A stretch of DNA of 64,000 bases, from contig NZ_CP134771.1 in the NCBI RefSeq assembly GCF_031880315.1, positions 4,770,501-4,834,500 of the forward strand. Reading direction: 5' to 3'. A model generated the notes under the pieces. It did not search any database, was not told the DNA's origin, and saw only the letters and a list, made by a program, of their open reading frames with translations. This stretch comes from Pseudomonas baltica (GTDB lineage Bacteria > Pseudomonadota > Gammaproteobacteria > Pseudomonadales > Pseudomonadaceae). Every line of letters starts with the position of its first letter. The stretch's first letter is position 1. Positions 17,831-27,275 of this stretch are shown here, in pieces. Both the position numbers and the translations under genes were made by a program.

Positions 17831-19258
17831 CTACATCATGTCCTTGACCGTGCGTTGCAACTCGCGCAGGTCCTTCTCCCGCGCATCGATGCGCGAAGCC
17901 AGCTGGAAGTTCGGGGCCTGGCGCTTGGCAATCTCGAGTTGCTGCATGGCCTGGTCGAAGTCCCCCACCAAGGCAAAGTACTCGGCGCGGGCCTGGTGCA
18001 GCCCGATGATATTGCCGTTCAAGCCACGCGTATCAGCCACCATGCTCCATACATCCGGATCGTTGGGGCGGGTCTTGAGCAAGGCGTCCAGGCCTTTTTC
18101 GGCCTCGGCATTGCGGTTCTGCTTGAGCAATACCGTGATGCGCATCTGGTTGAGCGGATAGTTGCCCGGGTATTGCACGAGCATCTTGTCGACCCGCGCC
18201 TGGGCGTCGGGCAGGCGGTTGTTGGTGACGTCCAGCTCGATCTGGGCGAGGTTGAAGGTCACGTCATCGGGCGCCTTGTCGAGCAAGCCCTTGAGGCCCG
18301 CGCGGGCTTCGTTGAGTTGACCGGCCTTGATCTGCGCGATCGCCAGGCCGTAACGCGCCGGTATCGAGCCGGGTGTCTCGTCCAGCTGCGCGCGGAAACG
18401 CTTGGCGGCGATGCCTGGGGTTTCCTCATAAAACAGCTGGGTGCGCGCTTTCATCAGTTGAAACCACTGGCTGTCCTCTTTGCCGCCCTTGGGCATCTGT
18501 TCGGCGCGGTTACGGGTGTCGGCGATACGCTCATCGGTGACCGGGTGAGTGGAGAGGAATTCCGGTGGCGAGGCATCGAACTTGTAGACCCGCGCCAGGC
18601 GCTCGAACATCTCCGGCATGTTGCGCGGATCGTAACCGGCCTTTTCAAGGTTGAGGATGCCGATACGGTCGGCTTCGGCTTCGTTCTGCCGCGAAAACGT
18701 GCGCTGGGCCTGGATGGCAGCCGCCTGGCTGCCAGCGATCAGACCGATGCCCGCATCGCCGCCGCCCGCCGCCGCCAGCACCACGCCGGCCAGCAGCGCG
18801 GCCATGACCGGTATCTGCATGCGCTGGGAGGCTTCCACTCCACGGGCAAAGTGGCGTTGCGACAAGTGCGCCAGTTCGTGGGCGAGCACGCCGGCGAATT
18901 CACCCTCGGTGTCGGCGTTGAGAAACAGCCCGCCGTTGACGCCGACGATGCCCCCAGGCGCCGCGAAGGCGTTGAGCTCCTTGCTGTTGATCAGGATGAA
19001 TTCGAGCCGACGATCCTGCAGTTGGCTGGTCTCGGCCAGGCGATACACGGTGGTTTCGACGAAATCCTTGAGCTGCGGGTCGGACAGCTGCCCGACCTCG
19101 CTGCGCAGCAGGCTCAACCAGGCGCGGCCCAGGTCGTGTTCCTGTTGCGGGGAGACGATGGCTGAACTGGCGTCGCCGAGCGATGGCAGATCGTCAGCGT
19201 GGGCAGGTACCGCCAGCAGGCAGGCCAGGGCGATCACCAGGGGGCGCAATGAATTCAT
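17831..19258 (-). CDS. bepA: Periplasmic M48 metalloprotease/chaperone BepA
   Basis: 475 residues from ATG 19258, which opens a signal peptide (MNSLRPLVIALACLLAVPAHA); the longer upstream frame is not needed. The zinc motif HELAHLSQRHF lies near residues 135-145, followed by the glycine-rich helical plug region and the downstream Glu region EAEADRIGILNLEKAGYDP. The C-terminal half (about 290-475) carries TPR repeats. BepA degrades or assists folding of outer-membrane proteins such as LptD and BamA substrates. It is divergent from the TusA-like gene, an arrangement conserved in Pseudomonas. Confidence 0.9.
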   Translation of the reverse strand: MNSLRPLVIALACLLAVPAHADDLPSLGDASSAIVSPQQEHDLGRAWLSLLRSEVGQLSDPQLKDFVETTVYRLAETSQLQDRRLEFILINSKELNAFAAPGGIVGVNGGLFLNADTEGEFAGVLAHELAHLSQRHFARGVEASQRMQIPVMAALLAGVVLAAAGGGDAGIGLIAGSQAAAIQAQRTFSRQNEAEADRIGILNLEKAGYDPRNMPEMFERLARVYKFDASPPEFLSTHPVTDERIADTRNRAEQMPKGGKEDSQWFQLMKARTQLFYEETPGIAAKRFRAQLDETPGSIPARYGLAIAQIKAGQLNEARAGLKGLLDKAPDDVTFNLAQIELDVTNNRLPDAQARVDKMLVQYPGNYPLNQMRITVLLKQNRNAEAEKGLDALLKTRPNDPDVWSMVADTRGLNGNIIGLHQARAEYFALVGDFDQAMQQLEIAKRQAPNFQLASRIDAREKDLRELQRTVKDMM

Positions 19259-19403
19259 GCACACTGCTCTTGTCGGCAAATGGGCTACTGTAGCCGGGAC
19301 CGTGCGTGGCGACCAGCGCTGTGCGCTTGCGGTATGCTTGGCAGTCGCTGGCCGCTTGTGCCTCGTCAGCGCACCAGAGCCCCCCCCGCAGGAGAAAAAA
19401 CCG

Positions 19404-19643
19404 ATGACCGACCTCCCGGAATGTGACGCCGAGCTCGACGCCAGCGGTCTGAACTGTCCATTGCCGTTACTCAAGGCCAAGTTGCAGCTCAATCAGCTGG
19501 CCAGCGGCGCAGTGCTCAAGGTCATCGCTACCGATGCCGGGTCGCAGCGCGATTTCCGTACATTTGCCAAACTTTCTGGCAACCTGCTGTTACAAGAAAA
19601 GGCTGAAGCCGGCGTCTATCGCTATTGGTTGCAGAAGGCCTGA
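19404..19643 (+). CDS. TusA-family sulfur-carrier protein
   Basis: 79 residues from ATG 19404, preceded by GCAGGAG at good spacing. The sulfur-accepting Cys is in the diagnostic NCPLPLLKAK motif near residue 18. The family relays persulfide sulfur. The neighbourhood (bepA divergent, perM downstream) matches P. aeruginosa PA1006, a TusA-like protein reported to be needed for molybdenum cofactor and nitrate respiration; that link rests on orthology by context. It probably shares a transcript with the transporter 31 bases downstream. Confidence 0.88.
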   Translation: MTDLPECDAELDASGLNCPLPLLKAKLQLNQLASGAVLKVIATDAGSQRDFRTFAKLSGNLLLQEKAEAGVYRYWLQKA

Positions 19644-19674
19644 TCGCCGTACGTGCATTCATAAGGGATTTTCG

Positions 19675-20745
19675 ATGTTCAAGGTGGCTCAAGACTGGAT
19701 TCAGCGGTATTTCTCCGACGAGGAGGCCGTCGTCCTCGGCGTATTGCTGGTGCTGGCCTTCACCGCCGTGCTGACGCTGGGCGGCATCATGGCGCCAGTG
19801 CTGGCGGGCATGGTGCTGTCGTTCCTGATGCATGGCCTGGTCATGACGCTCGAGCGATTGCGCGTCCCCAGCTGGCTGGCGGTGGCTATTGTGTTCGCCC
19901 TGTTCATGGGCGCCCTGGCGCTGTTCGTGCTGGTGCTGGTGCCATTGCTCTGGCACCAGTTGATCGCCTTGTTCAACGAACTGCCGGGCATGCTTGGCAA
20001 GTGGCAGTCGCTGCTGTTGCTGTTGCCCGAGCGCTATCCGCATCTGGTCTCGGACGAGCAGGTGCTGCAGGCCATCGACGTGGCGAGGGGCGAGGTCGGC
20101 AAGTTCGGCCAATGGGTGCTGACCGTCTCGCTGACCAGTCTGCGCCTGGCGGTCAACATCATGATCTACTTCGTGCTGGTGCCGATCCTGGTGTTCTTCT
20201 TTCTCAAGGACCGCGAGATCATCGGCCGCTGGATGCGCGGCTACCTGCCGCGCAACCGGGCCTTGCTGACTCGGGTTGCGAAGGTCATGAACCGCCAGAT
20301 CGCCAACTATATCCGCGGCAAGGTTATCGAGATCTTCATCTGCGGGATCGCCACCTATATCGGCTTCATCGCCCTGGGCCTCAATTACGCTGCCTTGCTG
20401 GCGCTGCTGGTGGGCTTGTCGGTGGTGGTGCCTTACGTCGGCACCGTGGTGGTCACCGTACCGGTGGCGTTCATCGCGTTGTTCCAGTGGGGCTGGAGCG
20501 ACCAGTTCATCTACCTGATGGCGGTGTACGGGATCATCCAGGCACTGGACGGCAACGTGCTGGTGCCCCTGCTGTTCGCCGAGGCGGTGAGCCTGCACCC
20601 GGTGGCGATCATCTGCGCGGTGCTGCTGTTCGGCGGGCTGTGGGGCTTCTGGGGGGTGTTCTTCGCGATTCCGCTGGCGACTCTGGTGAAGGCGGTGCTA
20701 GATGCCTGGCCGCGCAACGAGCCGACGGTTTCGCCGATGATCTGA
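19675..20745 (+). CDS. AI-2E family transporter (PerM-like)
   Basis: 356 residues from ATG 19675 (MFKVAQDWIQRYFSDEEAV). There are about eight membrane helices, a central helix-rich soluble segment (LFNELPGMLGKWQ), and the family pattern NYIRGKVIEIFICGIATYIGF, ALLVGLSVVVPYVGTVV and PVAIICAVLLFGGLWGFWGVFFAIPLATLVKA. The family includes TqsA and PerM; the substrate here is unknown. Confidence 0.85.
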   Translation: MFKVAQDWIQRYFSDEEAVVLGVLLVLAFTAVLTLGGIMAPVLAGMVLSFLMHGLVMTLERLRVPSWLAVAIVFALFMGALALFVLVLVPLLWHQLIALFNELPGMLGKWQSLLLLLPERYPHLVSDEQVLQAIDVARGEVGKFGQWVLTVSLTSLRLAVNIMIYFVLVPILVFFFLKDREIIGRWMRGYLPRNRALLTRVAKVMNRQIANYIRGKVIEIFICGIATYIGFIALGLNYAALLALLVGLSVVVPYVGTVVVTVPVAFIALFQWGWSDQFIYLMAVYGIIQALDGNVLVPLLFAEAVSLHPVAIICAVLLFGGLWGFWGVFFAIPLATLVKAVLDAWPRNEPTVSPMI

Positions 20746-20849
20746 GGCTTCGCAGTGTGCCCGCCAGTGATACCTAACAGTTCTGATAGCTAGTGCGTCG
20801 GGTTTTAGCTGCTTATGGTGAAGTGCCTTGAGACAACCGGTACTTCACC

Positions 20850-21656
20850 ATGAAATCGAGCTCTACAAATTTGTTGGTCACTGACGCCCCAGGTACTGTA
20901 TTGCGCAATGCGCGACGGTCTCAGGCATTTGCCCCATTCGGTGCTGGCGGGCATCCAGGCCCCGCCTTCAACGGTGAATGGCTTGAGCCAAAGCTAGGGC
21001 AATATCTGCTAGGTCAGGGCTATCGTACGTTCAATCCGCAGTTGATGCGATTTACCAGCCCGGACAGCTTCAGCCCTTTTGACGCAGGGGGCTTGAATGC
21101 ATATGTGTATTGCCTGGGAGACCCGGTGAACAGGGTGGATCCGACGGGGCATATTCCGTATCTATCCAGATTCTGGGCTTGGTTGCGTAGACGCGGTAGA
21201 TCCAAGGCCACTATGGTGAGCAAGCCTACCGCGGGCTCTGCGGTCTTTAATAGCAGTTCTGCACTGCCTCGTAACGCCATCAGCTTCAAGCCCATGGCGT
21301 CTGGCAGTACCGTGGCGGCGCCCCTGTCTGCTAGCACCTTACCAGCCCCGGCATTAAAGGCTCCCCCTCTACCATCGAGCTCAAACGCTTTCAGAGCGGG
21401 CAGGGCTTACGAGGTGGGCGATATCAATTATGTCGTTCAGACCGCAAGAACGGATATCCATCTGAAGAATGGAACAACGTTCACGACTGAAAGAATAACT
21501 ACCCATCACTCGAGCGGTCCTGCCGCAAAAATCGTCCGAACTGAAAACGGTCAGGAACTTGTGGCGGTTGGCAGAGCAGATATGAACCAGTTTCAATCAG
21601 TGCCCGGCTATATCTACAAGAAGAGCACCGCAGTACGGCGCACTTCATGGAGCTGA
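20850..21656 (+). CDS. Orphan RHS-repeat core protein, second copy
   Basis: 268 residues. An RHS core (about 30-100) contains FAPFGAGG, YLLGQGYRTFNPQLMRFTSPDSFSPF, LNAYVYCLGDPVNRVDPTGH and the DPTGH boundary motif. The C-terminus differs wholly from the copy at 5176: a basic patch, an Ala/Pro/Ser linker and a final approximately 80-residue domain (YEVGDINYVVQTARTDIHL onward) that I do not recognise. It is inserted between perM and bcp, genes usually adjacent in Pseudomonas, and its 3' part is less GC-rich than its neighbours, which argues for acquisition. No immunity gene is obvious. Confidence 0.75.
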   Translation: MKSSSTNLLVTDAPGTVLRNARRSQAFAPFGAGGHPGPAFNGEWLEPKLGQYLLGQGYRTFNPQLMRFTSPDSFSPFDAGGLNAYVYCLGDPVNRVDPTGHIPYLSRFWAWLRRRGRSKATMVSKPTAGSAVFNSSSALPRNAISFKPMASGSTVAAPLSASTLPAPALKAPPLPSSSNAFRAGRAYEVGDINYVVQTARTDIHLKNGTTFTTERITTHHSSGPAAKIVRTENGQELVAVGRADMNQFQSVPGYIYKKSTAVRRTSWS

Positions 21657-21711
21657 CCATTTACAATTATATTCCCAGGCTAGACGGCATCACGTGAGCC
21701 TGGTTCAGCGC

Positions 21712-22185
21712 TCAACCCTTGTTCAACGCCTGCGCCGCCGCCAGCACCGCATCCACATGCCCTGGCACCTTCACCCCGCGCCATTCCTGGCGCAGCACGC
21801 CGTCCTTGTCGATAAGGAAGGTGCTGCGGTCGACGCCCATGTATTCCTTGCCATACAGCTTCTTCAACTTGATCACGTCGAAGTGCTCGCACAGCTCTTC
21901 GGTCTTGTCGCTGATCAGTTCGAAGGGAAAGCCTTGCTTGGCCTTGAAGTTCTCGTGGGTCTTGAGGCTGTCGCGGGACACGCCGATGACTTCGGTGTTG
22001 GCGGCCTTGAAGGCGTCGTACTGGTCACGGAAGCCCTGGCCCTGAGTGGTGCAGCCCGGGGTGTTGTCCTTCGGGTAGAAATACACCACCACCTGACGGC
22101 CCTTGAGCGCGGCGAGGGTGACGGTCTGGCCGCTGGTGGCCGCGGCGGTGAAGTCGGCTACCGGCTGGTCGACGGATACGGTCAT
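21712..22185 (-). CDS. bcp: Thioredoxin-dependent peroxiredoxin Bcp
   Basis: 157 residues with an AhpC/TSA fold: the peroxidatic Cys in YFYPKDNTPGCTTQGQGF (about residue 45), and RSTFLIDKDG downstream. The resolving Cys five residues later in E. coli Bcp is replaced (GCTTQGQG), so this enzyme must use a different Cys (one is at EELCEHF) or act as a 1-Cys type. It reduces peroxides in the cytoplasm. It lies 41 bases from gcvR on the same strand and is likely co-transcribed. Confidence 0.92.
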   Translation of the reverse strand: MTVSVDQPVADFTAAATSGQTVTLAALKGRQVVVYFYPKDNTPGCTTQGQGFRDQYDAFKAANTEVIGVSRDSLKTHENFKAKQGFPFELISDKTEELCEHFDVIKLKKLYGKEYMGVDRSTFLIDKDGVLRQEWRGVKVPGHVDAVLAAAQALNKG

Positions 22186-22226
22186 CGGGTTGGTTCCTTT
22201 TCAATGCAGATCTGATTCGAGCGGGC

Positions 22227-22787
22227 TCACGCAGGATTCTGTGGGCGCCACGGCTCGATCAATGCGTCGAGGTTGAGCGCGTCGGCGAAATCCAGAAACT
22301 GATCGCGCAGCCAGCTGATCTGCACGCCCGGCGGCAAGGTCACGGTGAAGGTGGCGTTGAGCATGGTGCCGCCGGTTTGCGGTGCCTGATAGGTGTCGCA
22401 GGTCAGGTTCTCGAGCTCGACGTTGTGGTCGATGAAGAACTGGCACAGCTCGTTGACGATGTCCGAGCGATACGCGGCGCTGATGTAGGCCACGTACGGC
22501 AAGGCCTGCGGGCGGTTTTCCAGCGGCGCACTGCGCACCACGTTGACCGTGAAACCATGCTTTTTAGCCATGGGCGCCAGGCCGGTTTCGAGGCGGGCCA
22601 GGGCGTCCCAGGTGCCGGAAATCTCCAGCACCAGCGCGCTGCACTCGCCGTGGCGGGTCAGGCGTGAGGTCACGACCGAGCAGCGGCTGTCGTGGGCCGC
22701 ACGGCACAGGACGTTGGTCAGCTCCATCGGATTAGGGCCAAGAGCACTGATGACAAGCAATTGTTCGCGAACGGTGGGGGTGGACAT
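22227..22787 (-). CDS. gcvR: Glycine cleavage system transcriptional repressor-type ACT protein
   Basis: 186 residues with two ACT domains: REQLLVISALGPNPMELTNVL at the start, and YVAYISAAYRSDIVNELCQFF from about residue 97. This is the GcvR-like protein that neighbours dapA and bcp across Pseudomonas. E. coli GcvR senses glycine and binds GcvA; whether the Pseudomonas version does the same is not established. It is divergent from dapA. Confidence 0.85.
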   Translation of the reverse strand: MSTPTVREQLLVISALGPNPMELTNVLCRAAHDSRCSVVTSRLTRHGECSALVLEISGTWDALARLETGLAPMAKKHGFTVNVVRSAPLENRPQALPYVAYISAAYRSDIVNELCQFFIDHNVELENLTCDTYQAPQTGGTMLNATFTVTLPPGVQISWLRDQFLDFADALNLDALIEPWRPQNPA

Positions 22788-23115
22788 GCAGCCTCTCTAA
22801 AACGATGAGCGGTCGGCACGGGAGTCATGAAGCTGAGTTGCTGTGCGCGTGTCGGTCGTCTCCCGATCGCCGGCGCCAAGGCCGGCCATTGCCGCCAAAG
22901 CACTGCTGTGGCGGGCCGCAAGGCTCAGGATCAGGGGTCTGGAGGACGATTGTTCACGCCGCAAGCGAGTCAGCGGGCTTGCCCGTACCGATCAAAGTCT
23001 GAAGGGTAGCGAAATCCGGCGCTGAGGGGAATGCTCGTAGCGCGGTACTTCGCTTGTGCAAGCCCGAAGGCGCCAGTACCATTACCGCTCTCTTTTTCCG
23101 GCAGGAGCGGTTGGC
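22788..23115. other. Divergent gcvR-dapA intergenic region
   Basis: A 328-base divergent promoter region with GC-rich segments. A GCAGGAG ribosome site for dapA lies at 23101. I see no gene, REP unit or recognisable operator. Confidence 0.5.
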
Positions 23116-23994
23116 ATGATTTCGGGCAGTATGGTGGCATTGGTCACACCCATGGATGCACAGGGCCGTCTCGATTGGGACAGCCTGAGCAAACTGGTGG
23201 ACTTCCACCTGCAAGAAGGCACCCATGCCATCGTTGCGGTCGGAACCACCGGTGAGTCGGCAACCCTTGATGTCAACGAGCACATCGAGGTCATTCGTCG
23301 CGTCGTCGATCAGGTCGCCGGGCGCATCCCGGTCATCGCCGGCACGGGCGCCAACTCCACCCGCGAAGCCGTCGAGCTGACCACCAACGCCAAAAACGCC
23401 GGTGCCGACGCCTGCCTGCTGGTAACCCCGTATTACAACAAGCCGACCCAGGAAGGCCTGTACCAGCACTTCAAGCACGTCGCCGAGGCCGTGGCGATCC
23501 CGCAGATCCTCTACAACGTGCCGGGCCGCACCGCCTGCGACATGCTCGCCGACACGGTCATCCGCCTGTCCACCGTGCCGAACATCATCGGCATCAAGGA
23601 AGCCACCGGCGACATCGACCGCGCCAAGGCCATCATCGCCGGTGTTGCCAGCGACTTCCTGGTGCTCTCCGGTGACGACCTGACCGCTGTCGAGCTGATC
23701 CTGGCCGGTGGCAAGGGCAACATCTCGGTCACCGCCAACGTCGCGCCGCGCGCCATTGCCGACCTGTGCACCGCCGCCCTCAACGGTGACGCCGCGCTGG
23801 CCCGCGCCATCAACGACAAACTGATGCCGCTGCACAAGAATCTGTTCCTCGAAGCCAACCCGATCCCGGTCAAGTGGGCTTTGCATGAAATGGGCCTGAT
23901 GCCCGAAGGCATTCGCCTGCCGCTCACCTGGTTGAGCGCTGACTATCACGAACCGCTGCGGCAGGCCTTGCGCCAGTCCGGCGTCCTGGTTTGA
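23116..23994 (+). CDS. dapA: 4-hydroxy-tetrahydrodipicolinate synthase
   Basis: 292 residues. The ATG at 23116 ([14 protein letters not shown]) has AGGAG upstream and matches the normal N-terminus; the frame is open 20 codons earlier. It condenses pyruvate with aspartate semialdehyde in lysine and meso-DAP synthesis. Seen motifs: [25 protein letters not shown] with the catalytic Tyr, YNVPGRT, and the Schiff-base Lys in IGIKEATG. It is followed 17 bases later by bamC, as in other gammaproteobacteria. Confidence 0.97.
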   Translation: MISGSMVALVTPMDAQGRLDWDSLSKLVDFHLQEGTHAIVAVGTTGESATLDVNEHIEVIRRVVDQVAGRIPVIAGTGANSTREAVELTTNAKNAGADACLLVTPYYNKPTQEGLYQHFKHVAEAVAIPQILYNVPGRTACDMLADTVIRLSTVPNIIGIKEATGDIDRAKAIIAGVASDFLVLSGDDLTAVELILAGGKGNISVTANVAPRAIADLCTAALNGDAALARAINDKLMPLHKNLFLEANPIPVKWALHEMGLMPEGIRLPLTWLSADYHEPLRQALRQSGVLV

Positions 23995-24011
23995 TTGAGG
24001 AAGAACGACGC

Positions 24012-25127
24012 ATGAAGCGATTGGCCGGTCTTAGTGCTCTTGCCGTGGTTATTTCGAGCACGAGCGGTTGTGGATGGCTCTGGGGCGACCAGGGTTATTT
24101 CCGCGACCGCGGCAATGATTATCTGGAGGCCAATCAGGCCCCAGCGATGCAAGTTCCACCCGACCTGACCCTGAGCAAGCGTCTCGACCCTCTGCTGCCG
24201 ATCCCGCGCAACGTCGCGGACGATACCGACAAGCTCCACTTCGAAGTGCCGCGTCCGCTGCCCCTGCAAGTGGCGGCTGCGGCCAGCGACTACTCGCTGC
24301 AACGCACCGGTAGCGGCAGCTGGATCCTGGCCCAGAAAACCCCCGCCGAAGTCTGGCCCGTGGCGCATCAGTTCTTCGAGGACAACGGCTTCCGTATCGC
24401 CGACGATCACCCGCAAACCGGTGAGTTCAGCACCACCTGGCAGCGTTTCGACGAGCTTTCTGCTGGCATGGCCGACCGCCTGCGCAGCAGCGCCAGCAGT
24501 GCTGATGGCCAGGCGCGCGTGCACGTGCGCATCGAGCCCGGCGTGCAGCGCAACACCAGCGAGATCTATGTGAGCAGCGCCGAGCGCCCGGCCGGCAGCA
24601 CAGCCGACACCGCGTTCCCGGCACGCAGCGCCAACACCGGACTGGATTCGGTGCTGGTCGACCAGATGCTCGCCAACCTGACCCGCGAAGCCGAGAAGGG
24701 CGGTTCGGTGTCCTTGCTCGCCGCCCGCGATTTCGACGCCCCGAGCCGCGTCAGCCTGGTCGAAGACGGCAACGGCAGCCTGGTGCTCAACGTCGGCTCC
24801 GACATCGACCGCGCCTGGTCGAGCGTCGGCCGTGCATTGGACAAGGGCCAATGGCGCGTCGAAGACATCAACCGCAGCCTGGGCCTGTACTACATCAACC
24901 TCGCGGAAAAAGCCGACACGCCAGACAACAAGCCGGGCTTCTTCGGTCGTCTGTTCGGCCACGAGGCCAGCAAGGAAGAGATCGAGGCTCGTGCCCAGCG
25001 CTATCAAGTGCGCCTGAGCAAGGTCGGCGACAGCGTCCAGGTCACCGTCGAGAAAAACATCAACACCTTGGCCCCGGCCGATATCGCCCGCCGTGTGCTG
25101 AGCGTGATTCAGGACAACCTGGGTTAA
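24012..25127 (+). CDS. bamC: Outer-membrane assembly lipoprotein BamC
   Basis: 371 residues from ATG 24012. The signal ends in STSGCGW, with the lipidated Cys near residue 20. The N-terminal unstructured segment that clamps BamD is present (YLEANQAPAMQVPPDLTLSK), followed by two helix-grip domains. BamC belongs to the BAM complex that inserts beta-barrels. It sits between dapA and the MBL gene, whose GTG starts immediately after its stop. Confidence 0.92.
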   Translation: MKRLAGLSALAVVISSTSGCGWLWGDQGYFRDRGNDYLEANQAPAMQVPPDLTLSKRLDPLLPIPRNVADDTDKLHFEVPRPLPLQVAAAASDYSLQRTGSGSWILAQKTPAEVWPVAHQFFEDNGFRIADDHPQTGEFSTTWQRFDELSAGMADRLRSSASSADGQARVHVRIEPGVQRNTSEIYVSSAERPAGSTADTAFPARSANTGLDSVLVDQMLANLTREAEKGGSVSLLAARDFDAPSRVSLVEDGNGSLVLNVGSDIDRAWSSVGRALDKGQWRVEDINRSLGLYYINLAEKADTPDNKPGFFGRLFGHEASKEEIEARAQRYQVRLSKVGDSVQVTVEKNINTLAPADIARRVLSVIQDNLG

Positions 25128-25886
25128 GTGCGCTTCGCCGTACTGGGAAGCGGAAGCCAAGGGAATGGCACACTGATCGCGAGCGAAGACACTCTGGTGC
25201 TGGTCGACTGCGGTTTCTCGTTGCGCGAAACCGAACGGCGGCTGGCCCGCCTGGGCGTTGCAGCGGCACAATTGAGCGCCATCCTGGTGACCCACGAACA
25301 TGCCGACCACGTGCATGGCGTGGGTTTGCTGTCTCGGCGCTACAATATACCGGTCTACCTCAGCCAGGGGACCTTGCGCGGGATGCGCAAGCCGGTCGAG
25401 GTGGCAGGCCATGTGGTCTGCGGACAGCAACTGGAAATCGGTGCCTTGCGCATCGACGTGGTCCGCGTGGCGCACGATGCGCTGGAGCCGACCCAATATG
25501 TATTCAATGATGGTCGGCGACGTTTTGGTCTGCTCACGGATCTGGGCTCCTGGTGCCCCCGTGTACGGGACCACTATGAGGGCTGTGATGCCCTGATGAT
25601 CGAAGCCAACCATTGCCGCGATCTGCTCGCGCGCGGCCACTACCCGAACTTTCTCAAGCTGCGGGTAGGCGGCAGCGAAGGACATCTGAACAACCACCAG
25701 GCCGCCGACCTAGTGGCCGAGCTAGGCTGGAAACACCTGCAACACCTGGTACTGGCCCACCTCAGCAGCAAGAACAACCTGCCGCAGCTGGCCCGGCAAC
25801 AATTCGTCGACACCCTCGGGTGCGACCCGGCCTGGCTGCAACTGGCCGATCAAGATTCAGGGCTCGACTGGCGCCATATCGCCTAG
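25128..25886 (+). CDS. MBL-fold metallo-hydrolase (YycJ/PA1012-like)
   Basis: 252 residues starting at the GTG directly abutting the bamC stop (TAAGTG). The di-metal motif is VTHEHADHVHG, with further ligands in VRVAHDALEP, LLTDLGSW, MIEANH and LAHLSSKNN. The short beta-lactamase-like fold resembles YycJ/VicX hydrolases, which act on nucleic acids or phosphoesters; the substrate is unknown. It is conserved between bamC and purC in Pseudomonas, so translational coupling with bamC is likely. Confidence 0.88.
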   Translation: MRFAVLGSGSQGNGTLIASEDTLVLVDCGFSLRETERRLARLGVAAAQLSAILVTHEHADHVHGVGLLSRRYNIPVYLSQGTLRGMRKPVEVAGHVVCGQQLEIGALRIDVVRVAHDALEPTQYVFNDGRRRFGLLTDLGSWCPRVRDHYEGCDALMIEANHCRDLLARGHYPNFLKLRVGGSEGHLNNHQAADLVAELGWKHLQHLVLAHLSSKNNLPQLARQQFVDTLGCDPAWLQLADQDSGLDWRHIA

Positions 25887-25914
25887 CCCACCTACTTAGC
25901 AAGCGGAGCCCATC

Positions 25915-26628
25915 ATGGAAAAACGTGAAGAACTCTACCGCGGCAAAGCCAAATCGGTATACAAGACCGACGACGCCGACCGCTTGATCCTGCTGTTTCG
26001 CAACGACACCTCGGCGTTCGACGGCAAGCGCATCGAACAGCTCGACCGCAAGGGCATGGTGAACAACAAGTTCAACGCGTTCATCATGCAAAAGCTCGAA
26101 GCGGCCGGCATCCCGACCCAATTCGACAAGCTGCTGGCCGACAACGAAGTGCTGGTCAAGAAGCTCGACATGATCCCGGTCGAATGCGTCGTGCGTAACT
26201 ACGCCGCCGGCAGCCTGGTCAAGCGCCTGGGCGTCGAGGAAGGCCTCAAGCTCAACCCCTACACCTTCGAGCTGTTCCTCAAGGACGACGCCAAAGGCGA
26301 CCCGTTCATCAACGAATCCCACGTGGTGGCGTTCGGTTGGGGCACCGCCGAGCAGTTGGCGAAGATGAAAGAGCTGTCCCTGAAGGTCAACGAGGTGCTC
26401 AGCAAGCTGTTCGACGACGCCGGCCTGCTGCTGGTCGACTTCAAGCTGGAGTTCGGCGTGTTCAGCGACGGCTCCATCGTCCTGGGCGACGAATTCAGCC
26501 CTGACGGCTGCCGCCTGTGGGACAAGGACACCAAGAAGAAAATGGACAAGGACCGCTTCCGCCAGGGCCTCGGTGACGTCATCGAAGCCTACGAAGAAGT
26601 CGCCCATCGCCTGGGTGTACCGCTGTAA
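25915..26628 (+). CDS. purC: SAICAR synthetase (phosphoribosylaminoimidazole-succinocarboxamide synthase)
   Basis: 237 residues, the usual bacterial length. Start [20 protein letters not shown] contains the ATP-binding GKAKSVY; also [31 protein letters not shown] and LVDFKLEFG. It catalyses the aspartate-ligation step of purine synthesis. It is the last gene before tRNA-Ser. Confidence 0.97.
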   Translation: MEKREELYRGKAKSVYKTDDADRLILLFRNDTSAFDGKRIEQLDRKGMVNNKFNAFIMQKLEAAGIPTQFDKLLADNEVLVKKLDMIPVECVVRNYAAGSLVKRLGVEEGLKLNPYTFELFLKDDAKGDPFINESHVVAFGWGTAEQLAKMKELSLKVNEVLSKLFDDAGLLLVDFKLEFGVFSDGSIVLGDEFSPDGCRLWDKDTKKKMDKDRFRQGLGDVIEAYEEVAHRLGVPL

Positions 26629-26722
26629 AGTGTTGTCTGCGCGCAAGCATTTGATAGCACGGAAATTTTTTTGCATTGGGGGCTTCGCTTCCGGGCAATA
26701 GCTTGATATGATGCGCGCCGTT

Positions 26723-26812
26723 GGAGAGATGCCGGAGTGGCCGAACGGGACGGATTCGAAATCCGTTGTACTGGTGACAGTACCTAGGGTTCAAATCCCT
26801 ATCTCTCCGCCA
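26723..26812 (+). tRNA. tRNA-Ser(CGA)
   Basis: 90 bases. The acceptor arms GGAGAGA/TCTCTCC pair fully; discriminator G and encoded CCA are present. Anticodon stem ACGGA/TCCGT encloses the loop TTCGAAA, giving anticodon CGA (reads UCG). A long variable arm (TACTGGTGACAGTA) and the T-loop GGTTCAAATCC complete a class II serine tRNA. Such tRNAs are common integration sites, and degraded mobile DNA follows. Confidence 0.97.
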
Positions 26813-26820
26813 TTACATAT

Positions 26821-26857
26821 AAAGCCTCGTAAGTCTTTGATTTACGGGGCTTTTTTG
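26821..26857 (+). terminator. Rho-independent terminator after tRNA-Ser
   Basis: AAAGCC-TCGTAA pairs with TTACG-GGGCTTTTTT across a short loop and ends in six T, eight bases past the tRNA CCA. Confidence 0.85.
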
Positions 26858-27275
26858 TGCCCGATGGTTTTTCACTTTGCCCACTCGGTTTGCCCACTCC
26901 AATCGTCAGCGCCGCTGACGGGAGTTAACACCAAAGCTGGCGCTTTGAACGGTGTGCACGAAAGCGGTCAGCTTTCGGCGTGATTGCACGTCATAGCGAT
27001 TCACTCGCCCACTGCAACGCCATCACCCTTCCTGCCGTACCTCGGCCAGTAATACAGAATCCCCAATCCGCTTTTTGCCTTGCTTCACCCGCTCTTCAGC
27101 TTGCTCGTGCAAGGCCTTGCTACATCTGTCTTTCTACATCTGTCTTTCTACTTCTGTCTTATTAAATACTCTGTCTCACTACTGGTGCATCCTGCCCCAT
27201 TCCGGATAGGTCATATTGAGCTACTGCACAGGGCAGGCTGACCTATGCCGAGGATCACCTGGACCACCACGTAGC
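26858..27275. other. Gene-poor spacer at the start of the island remnant
   Basis: This 418-base stretch has no convincing gene. It holds the tandem 14-mers at 27121-27162. A 22-codon frame on the minus strand (27211-27279) overlaps the stop of the IS-broken gene as ATGA and may be the leftover start of a deleted neighbour. I searched by eye for a second copy of the tRNA 3' end (att site) and found none here. Confidence 0.5.
27121..27162. repeat. Three tandem 14-bp repeats (iteron-like)
   Basis: TACATCTGTCTTTC occurs twice exactly (27121-27134, 27135-27148), then as TACTTCTGTCTTAT (27149-27162). Regular spacing of just over one helical turn is what initiator-binding iterons show, though this short array could also be a chance microsatellite. 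Confidence 0.7.

Noticed and set aside
27121..27162. Short direct repeats as a CRISPR array
   Set aside because: The units abut with no spacers and are only 14 bases; no cas genes are present. No CRISPR array was seen anywhere in the window.
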